From assembly GCA_958449715.1 (NCBI GenBank), contig CAUDIU010000035.1:1-17427 (forward strand): DNA of 17,427 bases. The letters run 5' to 3'. Below are positions 1 through 5,966 of this stretch, one piece after another (positions within the stretch are counted from its first letter, which is position 1; every line of letters begins with the position of its first letter). The notes beneath the pieces are model-generated. The model made no database searches, was not told the origin of the DNA, and worked only from the letters and a program-made list of their open reading frames with translations. The DNA is from an uncultured Clostridium sp. (GTDB lineage Bacteria > Cyanobacteriota > Vampirovibrionia > Gastranaerophilales > Gastranaerophilaceae). Made by a program: the position numbers and the translations under genes.

Positions 1-30
1 GATACTCCTTTCCTTTCATCATCGTAAATG
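1..30 (-). promoter_or_regulatory. Ribosome binding site and leader of a divergent gene left of the window
   Basis: Read on the minus strand, bases 4-10 give AAAGGAG, a near-perfect Shine-Dalgarno sequence, with only a few bases before the window edge. A gene transcribed leftward therefore probably starts just outside the window. The 1-107 gap would then be a divergent promoter region shared with rpaB. No coding part of that gene is visible. Confidence 0.5.
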
Positions 31-48
31 CATTAAAAAAATAAATAT

Positions 49-106
49 TTTGTAATATTTTATATTTGTGTTAAATTTATTGGTGTTAGATTATTGTAAC
101 GAAGGA
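49..106 (+). promoter_or_regulatory. Putative rpaB promoter and ribosome binding site
   Basis: An extended -10 candidate TGTTAGATT lies at 84-92 (TG, one base, then TAGATT) with no convincing -35. AAGGA at 102-106 is the Shine-Dalgarno sequence. Two half-sites at 49-56 (TTTGTAAT) and 59-66 (TTTATATT) sit 10 bp apart, the spacing of the cyanobacterial HLR1 box bound by RpaB. The second is a poor match and the DNA is AT-rich, so autoregulation is only a guess. Confidence 0.3.
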
Positions 107-116
107 AATGAAGACT

Positions 117-866
117 ATGACTGAAAATGCTGAAATGCCTAATGAAACGGAAGATCGTCAAAGAATACTTTTAGCTGATGATGAAGCAAGTATCAGACGT
201 ATTTTAGAAACAAGATTAAAAATGGCTGGTTATGATGTATATACTGCACAAGATGGAGAAGAAGCTGTAAATGCTTTTAATAAATATAATCCAGATTTAG
301 TAGTATTAGATGTAATGATGCCAAAAATGGACGGTTATGGTGTAACTAGAGAGATTAGAAGAACTTCTGATGTTCCTATTATTATATTAACAGCATTAGG
401 AGATGTATCAGAAAGAATTACAGGATTAGAATTGGGTGCAGATGATTATGTAATTAAACCATTCAGTCCAAAAGAATTGGAAGCTCGTGTAAAAGCTGTT
501 TTACGTCGTACTAATAATAGAGAAACAGTAACTCCTACAGGTAAAGTTACTAAGAATGTAATTACTACAGGAAATATTAAAATTGATACAGCTCGTCGTC
601 AAGTATTTAGAAAAAATGAAAGAATCCGCTTGACAGGTATGGAATTTAGCTTATTAGAATTGTTAGTAAATAATTCTGGTCAAGCTTTTTCAAGAAATGA
701 AATCTTGCAACATGTATGGGCATATCCACCAGATCATCGTATTGATACTCGTGTAGTAGATGTTCATATATCAAGACTTCGTTCAAAATTAGAATCAGAT
801 CCTGCAAATCCAGAGCTTATATTAACAGCTCGTGGAATAGGTTACATGTTTCAGCGTATAAATTAG
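117..866 (+). CDS. rpaB: OmpR/PhoB-family response regulator, RpaB-like
   Basis: Two-domain DNA-binding response regulator of 249 residues. The receiver domain (about 15-131) has the acidic pair D21-D22, phospho-acceptor D65 in VVLDVMMPK, T92 and K114 (VIKPFSPKE). The winged-helix domain (about 150-249) carries DTRVVDVHISRLRSKLE and ends in GIGYMFQRIN. These stretches match my memory of cyanobacterial RpaB/Ycf27 almost word for word, whereas generic PhoB proteins differ. In cyanobacteria RpaB binds HLR1 boxes and responds to light and redox stress; its targets here are unknown. I chose ATG 117 because AAGGA (102-106) is 10 bases upstream. The in-frame ATG at 108, which would add three residues, touches the ribosome binding site. 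No histidine kinase gene is adjacent, so it is an orphan in this window. Confidence 0.9.
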   Translation: MTENAEMPNETEDRQRILLADDEASIRRILETRLKMAGYDVYTAQDGEEAVNAFNKYNPDLVVLDVMMPKMDGYGVTREIRRTSDVPIIILTALGDVSERITGLELGADDYVIKPFSPKELEARVKAVLRRTNNRETVTPTGKVTKNVITTGNIKIDTARRQVFRKNERIRLTGMEFSLLELLVNNSGQAFSRNEILQHVWAYPPDHRIDTRVVDVHISRLRSKLESDPANPELILTARGIGYMFQRIN

Positions 867-887
867 TTTTCTGTTTAATATATAAGT

Positions 888-921
888 AAAAAAGTTCCGT
901 TATAAATGCGGAACTTTTTTT
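888..921 (+). terminator. Rho-independent terminator of rpaB
   Basis: Perfect inverted repeat: A6-GTTCCG at 888-899 pairs with CGGAAC-T6 at 909-920 across a 9-base loop, followed by further T. It lies 21 bases after the rpaB stop. The A-tract on the left arm means it could also work on the other strand. Confidence 0.9.
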
Positions 922-931
922 ATAAAAGCTC

Positions 932-959
932 TTGATTTCAATAATTTTTATGCTACTAT
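932..959 (+). promoter_or_regulatory. Promoter of tRNA-His
   Basis: TTGATT (932-937) and TACTAT (954-959) are separated by 16 bases. TG at 951-952 makes it an extended -10. The predicted start is about 966, some 9 bases before the mature tRNA 5' end, so the 5' leader removed by RNase P would be very short. Confidence 0.65.
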
Positions 960-974
960 AAAATAGTAACAGAT

Positions 975-1051
975 GGCGTCTGTCGTCAAGCGGTTAAGAC
1001 CTCGGATTGTGGTTCCGATATGCATGGGTTCGAATCCCATCAGACGCCCCA
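975..1051 (+). tRNA. tRNA-His (anticodon GTG)
   Basis: The full cloverleaf can be folded by eye. The acceptor stem pairs 976-982 with 1041-1047. The D arm runs about 985-1000, and the anticodon stem 1002-1006/1014-1018 encloses loop TTGTGGT with anticodon GTG at 1009-1011. The T arm is 1024-1040 with loop TTCGAAT. The extra 5' G (G-1) at 975 pairs with discriminator C at 1048, the identity element for histidyl-tRNA synthetase. CCA is encoded at 1049-1051. Confidence 0.97.
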
Positions 1052-1063
1052 TTTATTAAAATT

Positions 1064-1084
1064 GATCCTTCGGGGTCTTTTTTA
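1064..1084 (+). terminator. Terminator of tRNA-His
   Basis: GATCC (1064-1068) pairs with GGGTC (1073-1077), one G-T pair included, across a stable TTCG tetraloop. Six T follow (1078-1083). It is 13 bases after the tRNA 3' end. Confidence 0.8.
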
Positions 1085-1216
1085 TTAGGTATATGCTTGT
1101 TTCGAGGGTTCTAACCTTAGAATTTACCCTAAGTGTTATTTGATTAAATAAATATATACAAAAAAAAAGACGTTTTTAATAACGTCTTTTTTTTTATTAT
1201 TCTGTAGTATTGATTT
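1085..1216. other. Intergenic stretch between tRNA-His and the hydrolase cassette
   Basis: No open reading frame or RNA gene recognised. An imperfect CTTAG/CTAAG hairpin lies around 1114-1137 but has no T-tract. The right half holds the bidirectional terminator at 1161-1195. I see no integrase and no copied tRNA 3' end that would mark an attachment site. Confidence 0.6.
1161..1195. terminator. Bidirectional terminator closing the hydrolase operon
   Basis: A8-GACGTT at 1161-1174 and AACGTC-T9 at 1181-1195 form a perfect inverted repeat with loop TTTAAT (1175-1180). The A-tract and T-tract make it a terminator on both strands. On the minus strand it ends the operon whose last stop is at 1217. 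Confidence 0.88.
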
Positions 1217-2251
1217 TTATTTTAAATTTTCTTTAAAGAAAGATGAAATTTTTTCAAATGGTATTTTTTCAAGGTTATCATATAAATCTACATGATTTGC
1301 TCCTTCAATAATGAGGAGTTCTTTATTTGTTCCTTTTAATTTTTTGTATGCATCTTCGCTAAAATATCTGCTGTGGGCATTTTCTCCATGAATCATTAAA
1401 ACAGGAGTTCTTATTTCATTGCTATATGCTAAAATTGGAAGATTTATTAAAGACAAAGTTGAAGTTTGATTCCAATTTCCGTTTGAATTTATTGAGTTTT
1501 TATGGAAACCTCTTTTGGTTTTGTAATATCCGTAATAGTCTTTAACGAATTGTGGTTCAGAACCTGTTAATTTATCTGGAAGTCCTGTTGCTTTTGCATA
1601 TGTCCCATTTTTATAATCAAGAGTTCTTTGTTTATTTAGAGCAACTTTTAAATCATAACGACCATTTTCATCTATTGAATCATTATATCCTTTTGCACTT
1701 ACTCTTGTCATATCATACATAGTAGATGTTACAGTTGCTTTAATTCTTGTATCAATTTGAGCTGCATTTAGTGCAAATCCGCCAAAGCCACAAATTCCCA
1801 ATATACCTATTTTATCTGGATTAATATTTTCGTTGTTGCTTAAAAAATCAACAGCTGCACTAAAATCTTCTGTATTAATATCAGGTGAGGCAATATTTCT
1901 TGGAGTACCAGAGCTTTCTCCAGTGTATGAAGGGTCAAAGGCAAGAGTAATGAAACCTTTTTCTGCAAGCGTTTGTGCATACAACCCTGAAGCTTGTTCT
2001 TTTACTGCACCAAAAGGTCCTGAAATCGCAATTGCAGGAAGCTTATCACCTTTTTTAATATTTTTAGGAATATATAAATCTCCAACTAATTTTATTCCAA
2101 AACGATTTACAAATTCTACTTTTTGAATATTTACTTTGTCACTTTTTGGGAAAACTTTATCCCAGTTATTTTCTTTTGCTTGGCTCATTTCTTGTACTCC
2201 TATAATTAGTAAAAATATTAACAAAAATATTGATAAAAGTTTTTTAAGCAT
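1217..2251 (-). CDS. Exported alpha/beta hydrolase (cysteine-nucleophile, dienelactone-hydrolase-like)
   Basis: 344 residues. The N terminus is a signal peptide: KK at 3-4, a hydrophobic run at 5-18, and likely cleavage after SQA (23-25). The protein is therefore predicted to act outside the cytoplasmic membrane. The alpha/beta hydrolase core follows: a HGG-like oxyanion segment (GPFGA, about 78-82), the nucleophile elbow GICGFGG with Cys154, and catalytic His320 in GANHVDLYD. Cysteine in place of the usual serine recalls dienelactone hydrolases; the acid residue is not clear. It is a paralogue of the next gene upstream and overlaps its 3' end by 8 bp, with its Shine-Dalgarno sequence AAAGGAG inside that gene, so translation is probably coupled. 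Substrate unknown; an ester or amide hydrolase is the safest reading. Confidence 0.8.
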   Translation of the reverse strand: MLKKLLSIFLLIFLLIIGVQEMSQAKENNWDKVFPKSDKVNIQKVEFVNRFGIKLVGDLYIPKNIKKGDKLPAIAISGPFGAVKEQASGLYAQTLAEKGFITLAFDPSYTGESSGTPRNIASPDINTEDFSAAVDFLSNNENINPDKIGILGICGFGGFALNAAQIDTRIKATVTSTMYDMTRVSAKGYNDSIDENGRYDLKVALNKQRTLDYKNGTYAKATGLPDKLTGSEPQFVKDYYGYYKTKRGFHKNSINSNGNWNQTSTLSLINLPILAYSNEIRTPVLMIHGENAHSRYFSEDAYKKLKGTNKELLIIEGANHVDLYDNLEKIPFEKISSFFKENLK

Positions 2252-3191
2252 ATTTTACTCCTTTATTGAAGAAATCAACTAATTTTGTCACAACTTGATT
2301 AACAAATTCTGGTTTATCGTATAAATCTACGTGAGTTGCTCCATGAATAGTATAAATTTCTTTTGGATCTTTGGCTTTATTGTATGCGTCATTGGTAAAA
2401 TATAATGTATCTGCTTCACTTCCGACTATAAATAATAGAGGACGCGGTGATACTGTATCAATATGGCTGAATGCGTCCCATGCCGCAAGTTTGTCATTGC
2501 TAGATACTAGATATTTATTGACAGAAGTTGGATATGAACATCTATCTGTTCTGTAATATTCATATGCTTCTTTTTGAATTACTGATGTGTTCTCATCAAT
2601 ATCTGCTTCTGATTTTGGAACATAATTCCAGTATAGAGGAGCTTCTCCTCTTGCTTCTTTAGTTCTTGCATCTGCAACTTCTTGCAATAGTTTTTGCATA
2701 AAGTTTTCAATGTTTACCCCAGGAAAACCATTTTTTGCGCTGTCTCCAACGTCCCAAGTACTAATTCCTGCTGCAGCTTTAATTCTTATTTCTGTTTGGG
2801 TTGCATTCATAGTATAGCCTGCACCTGCACAAATTCCCATTGCACCAATTTTATTTTCATCTACATAAGGAAGTGATACAATATAGTCTACTGCACTTCT
2901 AATATCCTCTACTCTTGATGTTGGATCTTCTAAATATCTAGGTAGACCTTCACTTTCGCCCTGATGAGAAGCATCAAAAGCTAATGCAATATAACCGTTT
3001 TGAGCTAGATTCCAAGCATAAAGAGAGGAACATTGTTCTTTTACACCTCCACCTGGATGTGTAACTACTATTGCCGGATATTTTTTATTTTTATCAAAAT
3101 TGTTTGGAAAAAATATTAGTCCGGCGATGTTTAGATCAAATTTTTTAAACCATACTTTTTGGCCTTCTTGATAGTGTGTTTCGTATTGCAT
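2244..3191 (-). CDS. Cytosolic alpha/beta hydrolase, paralogue of the exported one
   Basis: 315 residues without a signal peptide or membrane segment. Same fold and order of motifs as the downstream paralogue: THPGGG (44-49) for the oxyanion hole, AFDASHQGES around 71-80, nucleophile elbow GICAGAG with Cys121, probable acid D261 in GSEAD, and His287 in GATHVDLYD. Cys121 in G-x-C-x-G is the dienelactone-hydrolase pattern. It is the second gene of a three-gene operon: the acetyltransferase stop at 3197 is only 5 bases away, and GAGG at that gene's 3' end serves as the ribosome binding site. Having one intracellular and one exported copy side by side suggests the same chemistry on two sides of the membrane, or a gene duplication that later diverged. 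Substrate unknown. Confidence 0.8.
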   Translation of the reverse strand: MQYETHYQEGQKVWFKKFDLNIAGLIFFPNNFDKNKKYPAIVVTHPGGGVKEQCSSLYAWNLAQNGYIALAFDASHQGESEGLPRYLEDPTSRVEDIRSAVDYIVSLPYVDENKIGAMGICAGAGYTMNATQTEIRIKAAAGISTWDVGDSAKNGFPGVNIENFMQKLLQEVADARTKEARGEAPLYWNYVPKSEADIDENTSVIQKEAYEYYRTDRCSYPTSVNKYLVSSNDKLAAWDAFSHIDTVSPRPLLFIVGSEADTLYFTNDAYNKAKDPKEIYTIHGATHVDLYDKPEFVNQVVTKLVDFFNKGVKYA

Positions 3192-3196
3192 AAATT

Positions 3197-3766
3197 TTAA
3201 ACCTCAATTTTTTTTATTACTTTTGCGGGATTCCCGCCAACAATTGTGTTCTTTTTCACATTTTTCGTGACTACAGCACCTGCAGCAATGATTGCTCCAT
3301 CTTCAATTGTTACTCCTGGTAAGATTGTTGCATTTGCTCCTATCCACACGTTATTACCAATTTTTACGGGTTTGGGTAAAATTGATGCTCTTAATTCAGG
3401 GATAGGATTGTGGTTTAATGTCGCAATTACAACATTGTGACCTATTAGGACATTATTCCCGATAGTTATTCCTCCTTGATCTTGAAAATGGCAGCAAGAA
3501 TTTATAAATACGTTTTTACCTAAATGTATATTTTTTCCGCAATTAGTGTAAAATGGTGGAAATAATCTAAATGTTTTATCAATCGGTTTATTTATTAGGC
3601 GGAAAAATAATTCTCTGACTTTTTCAGGTGGATTATATTTATTATTAAGTTCATCAGATAGTTTCATTGCTTCATCAGATAATATTGTCATATATTCAAG
3701 AATGTCTGAGTTTGCTGGAACTTCTTTCCCGCTATTTAAGTGTTCTAAAAATTTATTTAAATCCAT
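3197..3766 (-). CDS. Sugar O-acetyltransferase (maltose/galactoside acetyltransferase family)
   Basis: 189 residues. A helical N-terminal Mac-type segment (about 1-70) is followed by left-handed beta-helix hexapeptide repeats such as ITIGNN, VKIGNN, VWIGAN and TILPGV. The ending VGGNPAKVIKKI is typical of the LacA/Maa family. The probable catalytic His is in ATLNHN (about residue 119). The enzyme would transfer acetyl from acetyl-CoA to a sugar hydroxyl in the cytosol. I use ATG 3766 because AAGGA at 3776-3780 is 9 bases upstream; a TTG at 3772 in the same frame is only 3 bases from it. First gene of the operon with the two hydrolases. An acetyltransferase beside ester hydrolases might mean opposing acetylation and deacetylation, but that is speculation. 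Confidence 0.85.
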   Translation of the reverse strand: MDLNKFLEHLNSGKEVPANSDILEYMTILSDEAMKLSDELNNKYNPPEKVRELFFRLINKPIDKTFRLFPPFYTNCGKNIHLGKNVFINSCCHFQDQGGITIGNNVLIGHNVVIATLNHNPIPELRASILPKPVKIGNNVWIGANATILPGVTIEDGAIIAAGAVVTKNVKKNTIVGGNPAKVIKKIEV

Positions 3767-3824
3767 AAGCAATTATCCTTTGTTGTTTTTATTATTTATT
3801 ATTTTTCTATAAATAGCAAATACT

Positions 3825-3853
3825 TATATAGTATAATTATATATGCTTGACAA
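3825..3853 (-). promoter_or_regulatory. Promoter of the acetyltransferase-hydrolase operon
   Basis: On the minus strand TTGTCA (3853-3848) and TATATA (3830-3825) are 17 bases apart. The predicted start is near 3818, giving a leader of about 50 bases that contains the AAGGA ribosome binding site at 3776-3780. The -35 lies inside the palindrome at 3837-3863. Confidence 0.6.
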
Positions 3854-3863
3854 GCATATATAA
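3837..3863. promoter_or_regulatory. Palindromic operator, probable LysR-type regulator binding site
   Basis: Perfect 13-bp arms, TTATATATGCTTG (3837-3849) and CAAGCATATATAA (3851-3863), centred on A3850. It contains T-N11-A (T3844 to A3856), the core consensus of LysR-family boxes. It overlaps the -35 elements of both divergent promoters, so one bound regulator could affect both directions. Confidence 0.75.
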
Positions 3864-3875
3864 ATTTATTATATT
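3847..3875 (+). promoter_or_regulatory. Promoter of the lysR-type gene
   Basis: Consensus TTGACA (3847-3852), a 17-base spacer and TATATT (3870-3875). Six bases then precede the ATG at 3882, so transcription would start at or next to the start codon. No Shine-Dalgarno sequence is present, which fits a leaderless mRNA. Confidence 0.75.
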
Positions 3876-3881
3876 AAGTTT

Positions 3882-4769
3882 ATGGAAATCCGTTTATTAA
3901 GATATTTTTTAGCTGTTGCTCAGGAAGAAAGTATTTCAAAAGCTGCTGAACTTCTTCATATTACTCAGCCTACTCTTTCAAGGCAATTGATGGATTTAGA
4001 AAAAGAATTAAATACTAAGTTGTTGATAAGGGGTAAGCGTAATAAAAAAATTACTCTAACAGAAGATGGTAAATTATTAAAATCAAGAGCTCAGGAAATA
4101 ATAGAACTCACGAATAAGACAGAATCAGAGTTTTTATTTGGAGATAAAAATATATCTGGTGATATTTTTATAGGTGGTGGTGAGACTGATGCAATTAGAG
4201 TAATAGCAAGGACTATTAAACGTTTGTCTTTAGAATATCCTAATATAAAATATCATTTTTACAGTGGTAATGGAGAAGATGTTACAGAGAAGCTAAATAA
4301 AGGTTTATTGGATTTTGGTGTTTTTATAGAGCCTATTGATAAAAAAGAATATGGTTTTATTCAATTGCCTCAAAATGATACTTGGGGAATTTTGATGCGA
4401 AAAGATTCTGATTTAGCTAAGAAGGAATATATTGAACCTGAAGATTTAATAAACATACCATTATTTTCTTCTCGTCAGTATCTTGTAAAAAATCTTATAT
4501 CTGGGTGGTTAGGTTTTGATTTTGAAAAATTGAATATAATTGGTTCTTATAATTTGCTATATAATGCATCGGTAATGGTTGAAGAAGGTTTAGGATATGC
4601 TTTGTGTATTGATAAATTAATAAATATATCCGGTGATAGTAAACTGTGTTTTAAACCATTAAAACCAAAACTTGAGGCAGGAATTTTAGTTGCTTGGCCA
4701 AAAAATCAACCTCTTTCGAAAATTGCTAAATTATTTATACAAAAATTACAAGAAGAAATCACAGATTAA
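3882..4769 (+). CDS. LysR-type transcriptional regulator
   Basis: 295 residues, normal for the family. The N-terminal winged helix-turn-helix covers about 1-60, with recognition region SISKAAELLHITQPTLSRQL (17-36). A linker helix leads to a periplasmic-binding-protein-like effector domain (about 91-295) starting ISGDIFIGGGETD. It is divergent from the acetyltransferase/hydrolase operon across 115 bp holding a palindromic T-N11-A box, the usual arrangement for a LysR regulator that controls its neighbour and itself. The effector is unknown. The start has no ribosome binding site but the promoter places the transcript start at the ATG. The 3' end overlaps the convergent ogt-type gene by 11 bp and no terminator is seen between them. 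Confidence 0.92.
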   Translation: MEIRLLRYFLAVAQEESISKAAELLHITQPTLSRQLMDLEKELNTKLLIRGKRNKKITLTEDGKLLKSRAQEIIELTNKTESEFLFGDKNISGDIFIGGGETDAIRVIARTIKRLSLEYPNIKYHFYSGNGEDVTEKLNKGLLDFGVFIEPIDKKEYGFIQLPQNDTWGILMRKDSDLAKKEYIEPEDLINIPLFSSRQYLVKNLISGWLGFDFEKLNIIGSYNLLYNASVMVEEGLGYALCIDKLINISGDSKLCFKPLKPKLEAGILVAWPKNQPLSKIAKLFIQKLQEEITD

Positions 4770-5232
4770 AAATATTATTTTTTAGTGTTTGTTTTTCAAG
4801 ATTTAATAAATTTTTTTTTAGATTAATACCTCCAGCATATCCAGTTAAATTGCCATTAGAACCGATTACTCTGTGACAAGGAATAATTATTGCAATAGGA
4901 TTTTTATTATTAGCCATTCCAACAGCTCTAGAAGCATTTTTATTCCCAATATTTTCTGCAATTTCTTTATAAGTTGCAGTTTTACCATATGGTATTTTTT
5001 GTAATTCTTTCCATACTTTTATTTGGAATTCTGTTCCATTTGCTGAAATTGGAATATCAAAAGATTTTCTCTTCCCCGCAAAATATTCTTTTAATTGAGA
5101 ATAAGTTTTCTTGATTAAGGGTGTTTCTTTAGGAGTGTAATTAAGATTAACAAAAGAAACATTACAGATGTAATTATCTTTTTCTGCAATGTATATTTTC
5201 CCAATTACAGTGTCGTAAGAATATTGGTACAA
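4759..5232 (-). CDS. ogt: Methylated-DNA--[protein]-cysteine S-methyltransferase
   Basis: 157 residues. It repairs O6-methylguanine in DNA by moving the methyl group to its own cysteine, which inactivates the protein. The active-site motif IPCHRVIGSNG has acceptor Cys119. The helix-turn-helix part around 83-110 (YGKTATYKEIA, NASRAVGMANNKNP) is typical, including the arginine finger in SRAVG, and GYAGG follows. The length fits the Ogt/MGMT family without an AraC-type fusion. The start is TTG at 5232; AAAGGA, within the end of dedA, lies 9 bases upstream and there is no nearby ATG. Downstream gene of a two-gene operon with dedA (2-base gap), and convergent with the lysR-type gene, overlapping it by 11 bp. 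Confidence 0.92.
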   Translation of the reverse strand: MYQYSYDTVIGKIYIAEKDNYICNVSFVNLNYTPKETPLIKKTYSQLKEYFAGKRKSFDIPISANGTEFQIKVWKELQKIPYGKTATYKEIAENIGNKNASRAVGMANNKNPIAIIIPCHRVIGSNGNLTGYAGGINLKKNLLNLEKQTLKNNIFNL

Positions 5233-5234
5233 AT

Positions 5235-5861
5235 TTAAGATTCCTTTAAATGTTTTACATGTTTATAAATGTATAAAACACCTAGAACTCCAAAAATTAG
5301 AACTATTGCAATATCAAATTTATGCCAAATATGTTTGAAGGCTTCCATATTTTGTCCCATTTTTACTCCGACATAAACTAATACGTAGCTCCATACCAAT
5401 GAGCCTAAGAAAGTTAGAGTAAAGAATATTCTTTTTTTAGCTCTTAAAATCCCAGCAGGAAGTGAAATGAATGTTCTTACAACAGGTAGCATTCTGCATA
5501 AGAAAAATGCCCAGTCTCCGTATTTTTCTACCCATTTATCAGCTTCTTCAAGATCTTTATGTGAGATAAGGAAGTATTTTCCGTATTTTTCGACGAATTT
5601 TCTTCCACCGAAATATCCAAGATAGTATGATGGGATTGATCCTAAAACGCAACCAAATGCACCTGCAAATGCTGCTACGTGAAAATTCATTTCGCCTTTG
5701 CTTACAATGTAGCCAGCAAAAGGTAATATTGCTTCACTAGGCAATGGGATGTTGCATGATTCGATTGCCATAAGTAAACTAATTCCCCAAGGGCCCATAA
5801 GTGTTATTATATGCTCAATAAAGTTAATTAAATGTGCTAAAATTGAGTTTATAAATTCCAT
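5235..5861 (-). CDS. dedA: DedA-family membrane protein
   Basis: 208 residues. DedA (SNARE-associated/VTT) proteins are inner-membrane proteins linked to undecaprenyl phosphate or phospholipid flipping and to membrane potential. Family marks: E34 and the re-entrant PLPSEAILPFAG (39-50), then FFLCRMLPVVRTFISLPAG (119-137) with R123 and R129 followed by PAG. Hydrophobic segments lie at about 19-33, 60-82, 145-167 and 183-200. The start is ATG 5861 with a strong GAGGAGG at 5866-5872. First gene of an operon with the ogt-type gene. The link with DNA repair is probably positional only. Confidence 0.92.
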   Translation of the reverse strand: MEFINSILAHLINFIEHIITLMGPWGISLLMAIESCNIPLPSEAILPFAGYIVSKGEMNFHVAAFAGAFGCVLGSIPSYYLGYFGGRKFVEKYGKYFLISHKDLEEADKWVEKYGDWAFFLCRMLPVVRTFISLPAGILRAKKRIFFTLTFLGSLVWSYVLVYVGVKMGQNMEAFKHIWHKFDIAIVLIFGVLGVLYIYKHVKHLKES

Positions 5862-5884
5862 AATTCCTCCTCTTATTCAAAATT

Positions 5885-5915
5885 ATTGTATCAAAAAAAT
5901 GTTTTATTTTGACAA
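5885..5915 (-). promoter_or_regulatory. Promoter of dedA-ogt
   Basis: On the minus strand TTGTCA (5915-5910) and TACAAT (5890-5885) are 19 bases apart, slightly long. The predicted start is near 5878. The -35 overlaps the TTGACA of the divergent yqhD promoter. Confidence 0.45.
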
Positions 5916-5937
5916 TATTAAAAATTTATACTAACAT
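5909..5937 (+). promoter_or_regulatory. Promoter of yqhD
   Basis: Consensus TTGACA (5909-5914), a 17-base spacer and TAACAT (5932-5937). The predicted start is near 5943, giving a leader of about 24 bases with AAAGGAG at 5953-5959. Confidence 0.6.
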
Positions 5938-5966
5938 AACTTTACTGAAATGAAAGGAGTTTGGTT

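Noticed and set aside
1114..1137. Small hairpin (CTTAG/CTAAG) as an RNA gene or terminator
   Set aside because: Short, imperfect, without a T-tract or a promoter.
975..1216. tRNA-His as a mobile-element attachment site
   Set aside because: No integrase gene and no second copy of the tRNA 3' end that I could find in the window.
1833..2126. 97-residue plus-strand reading frame inside the exported hydrolase
   Set aside because: It is antisense to a well-supported hydrolase gene, has no ribosome binding site and no recognisable protein features.
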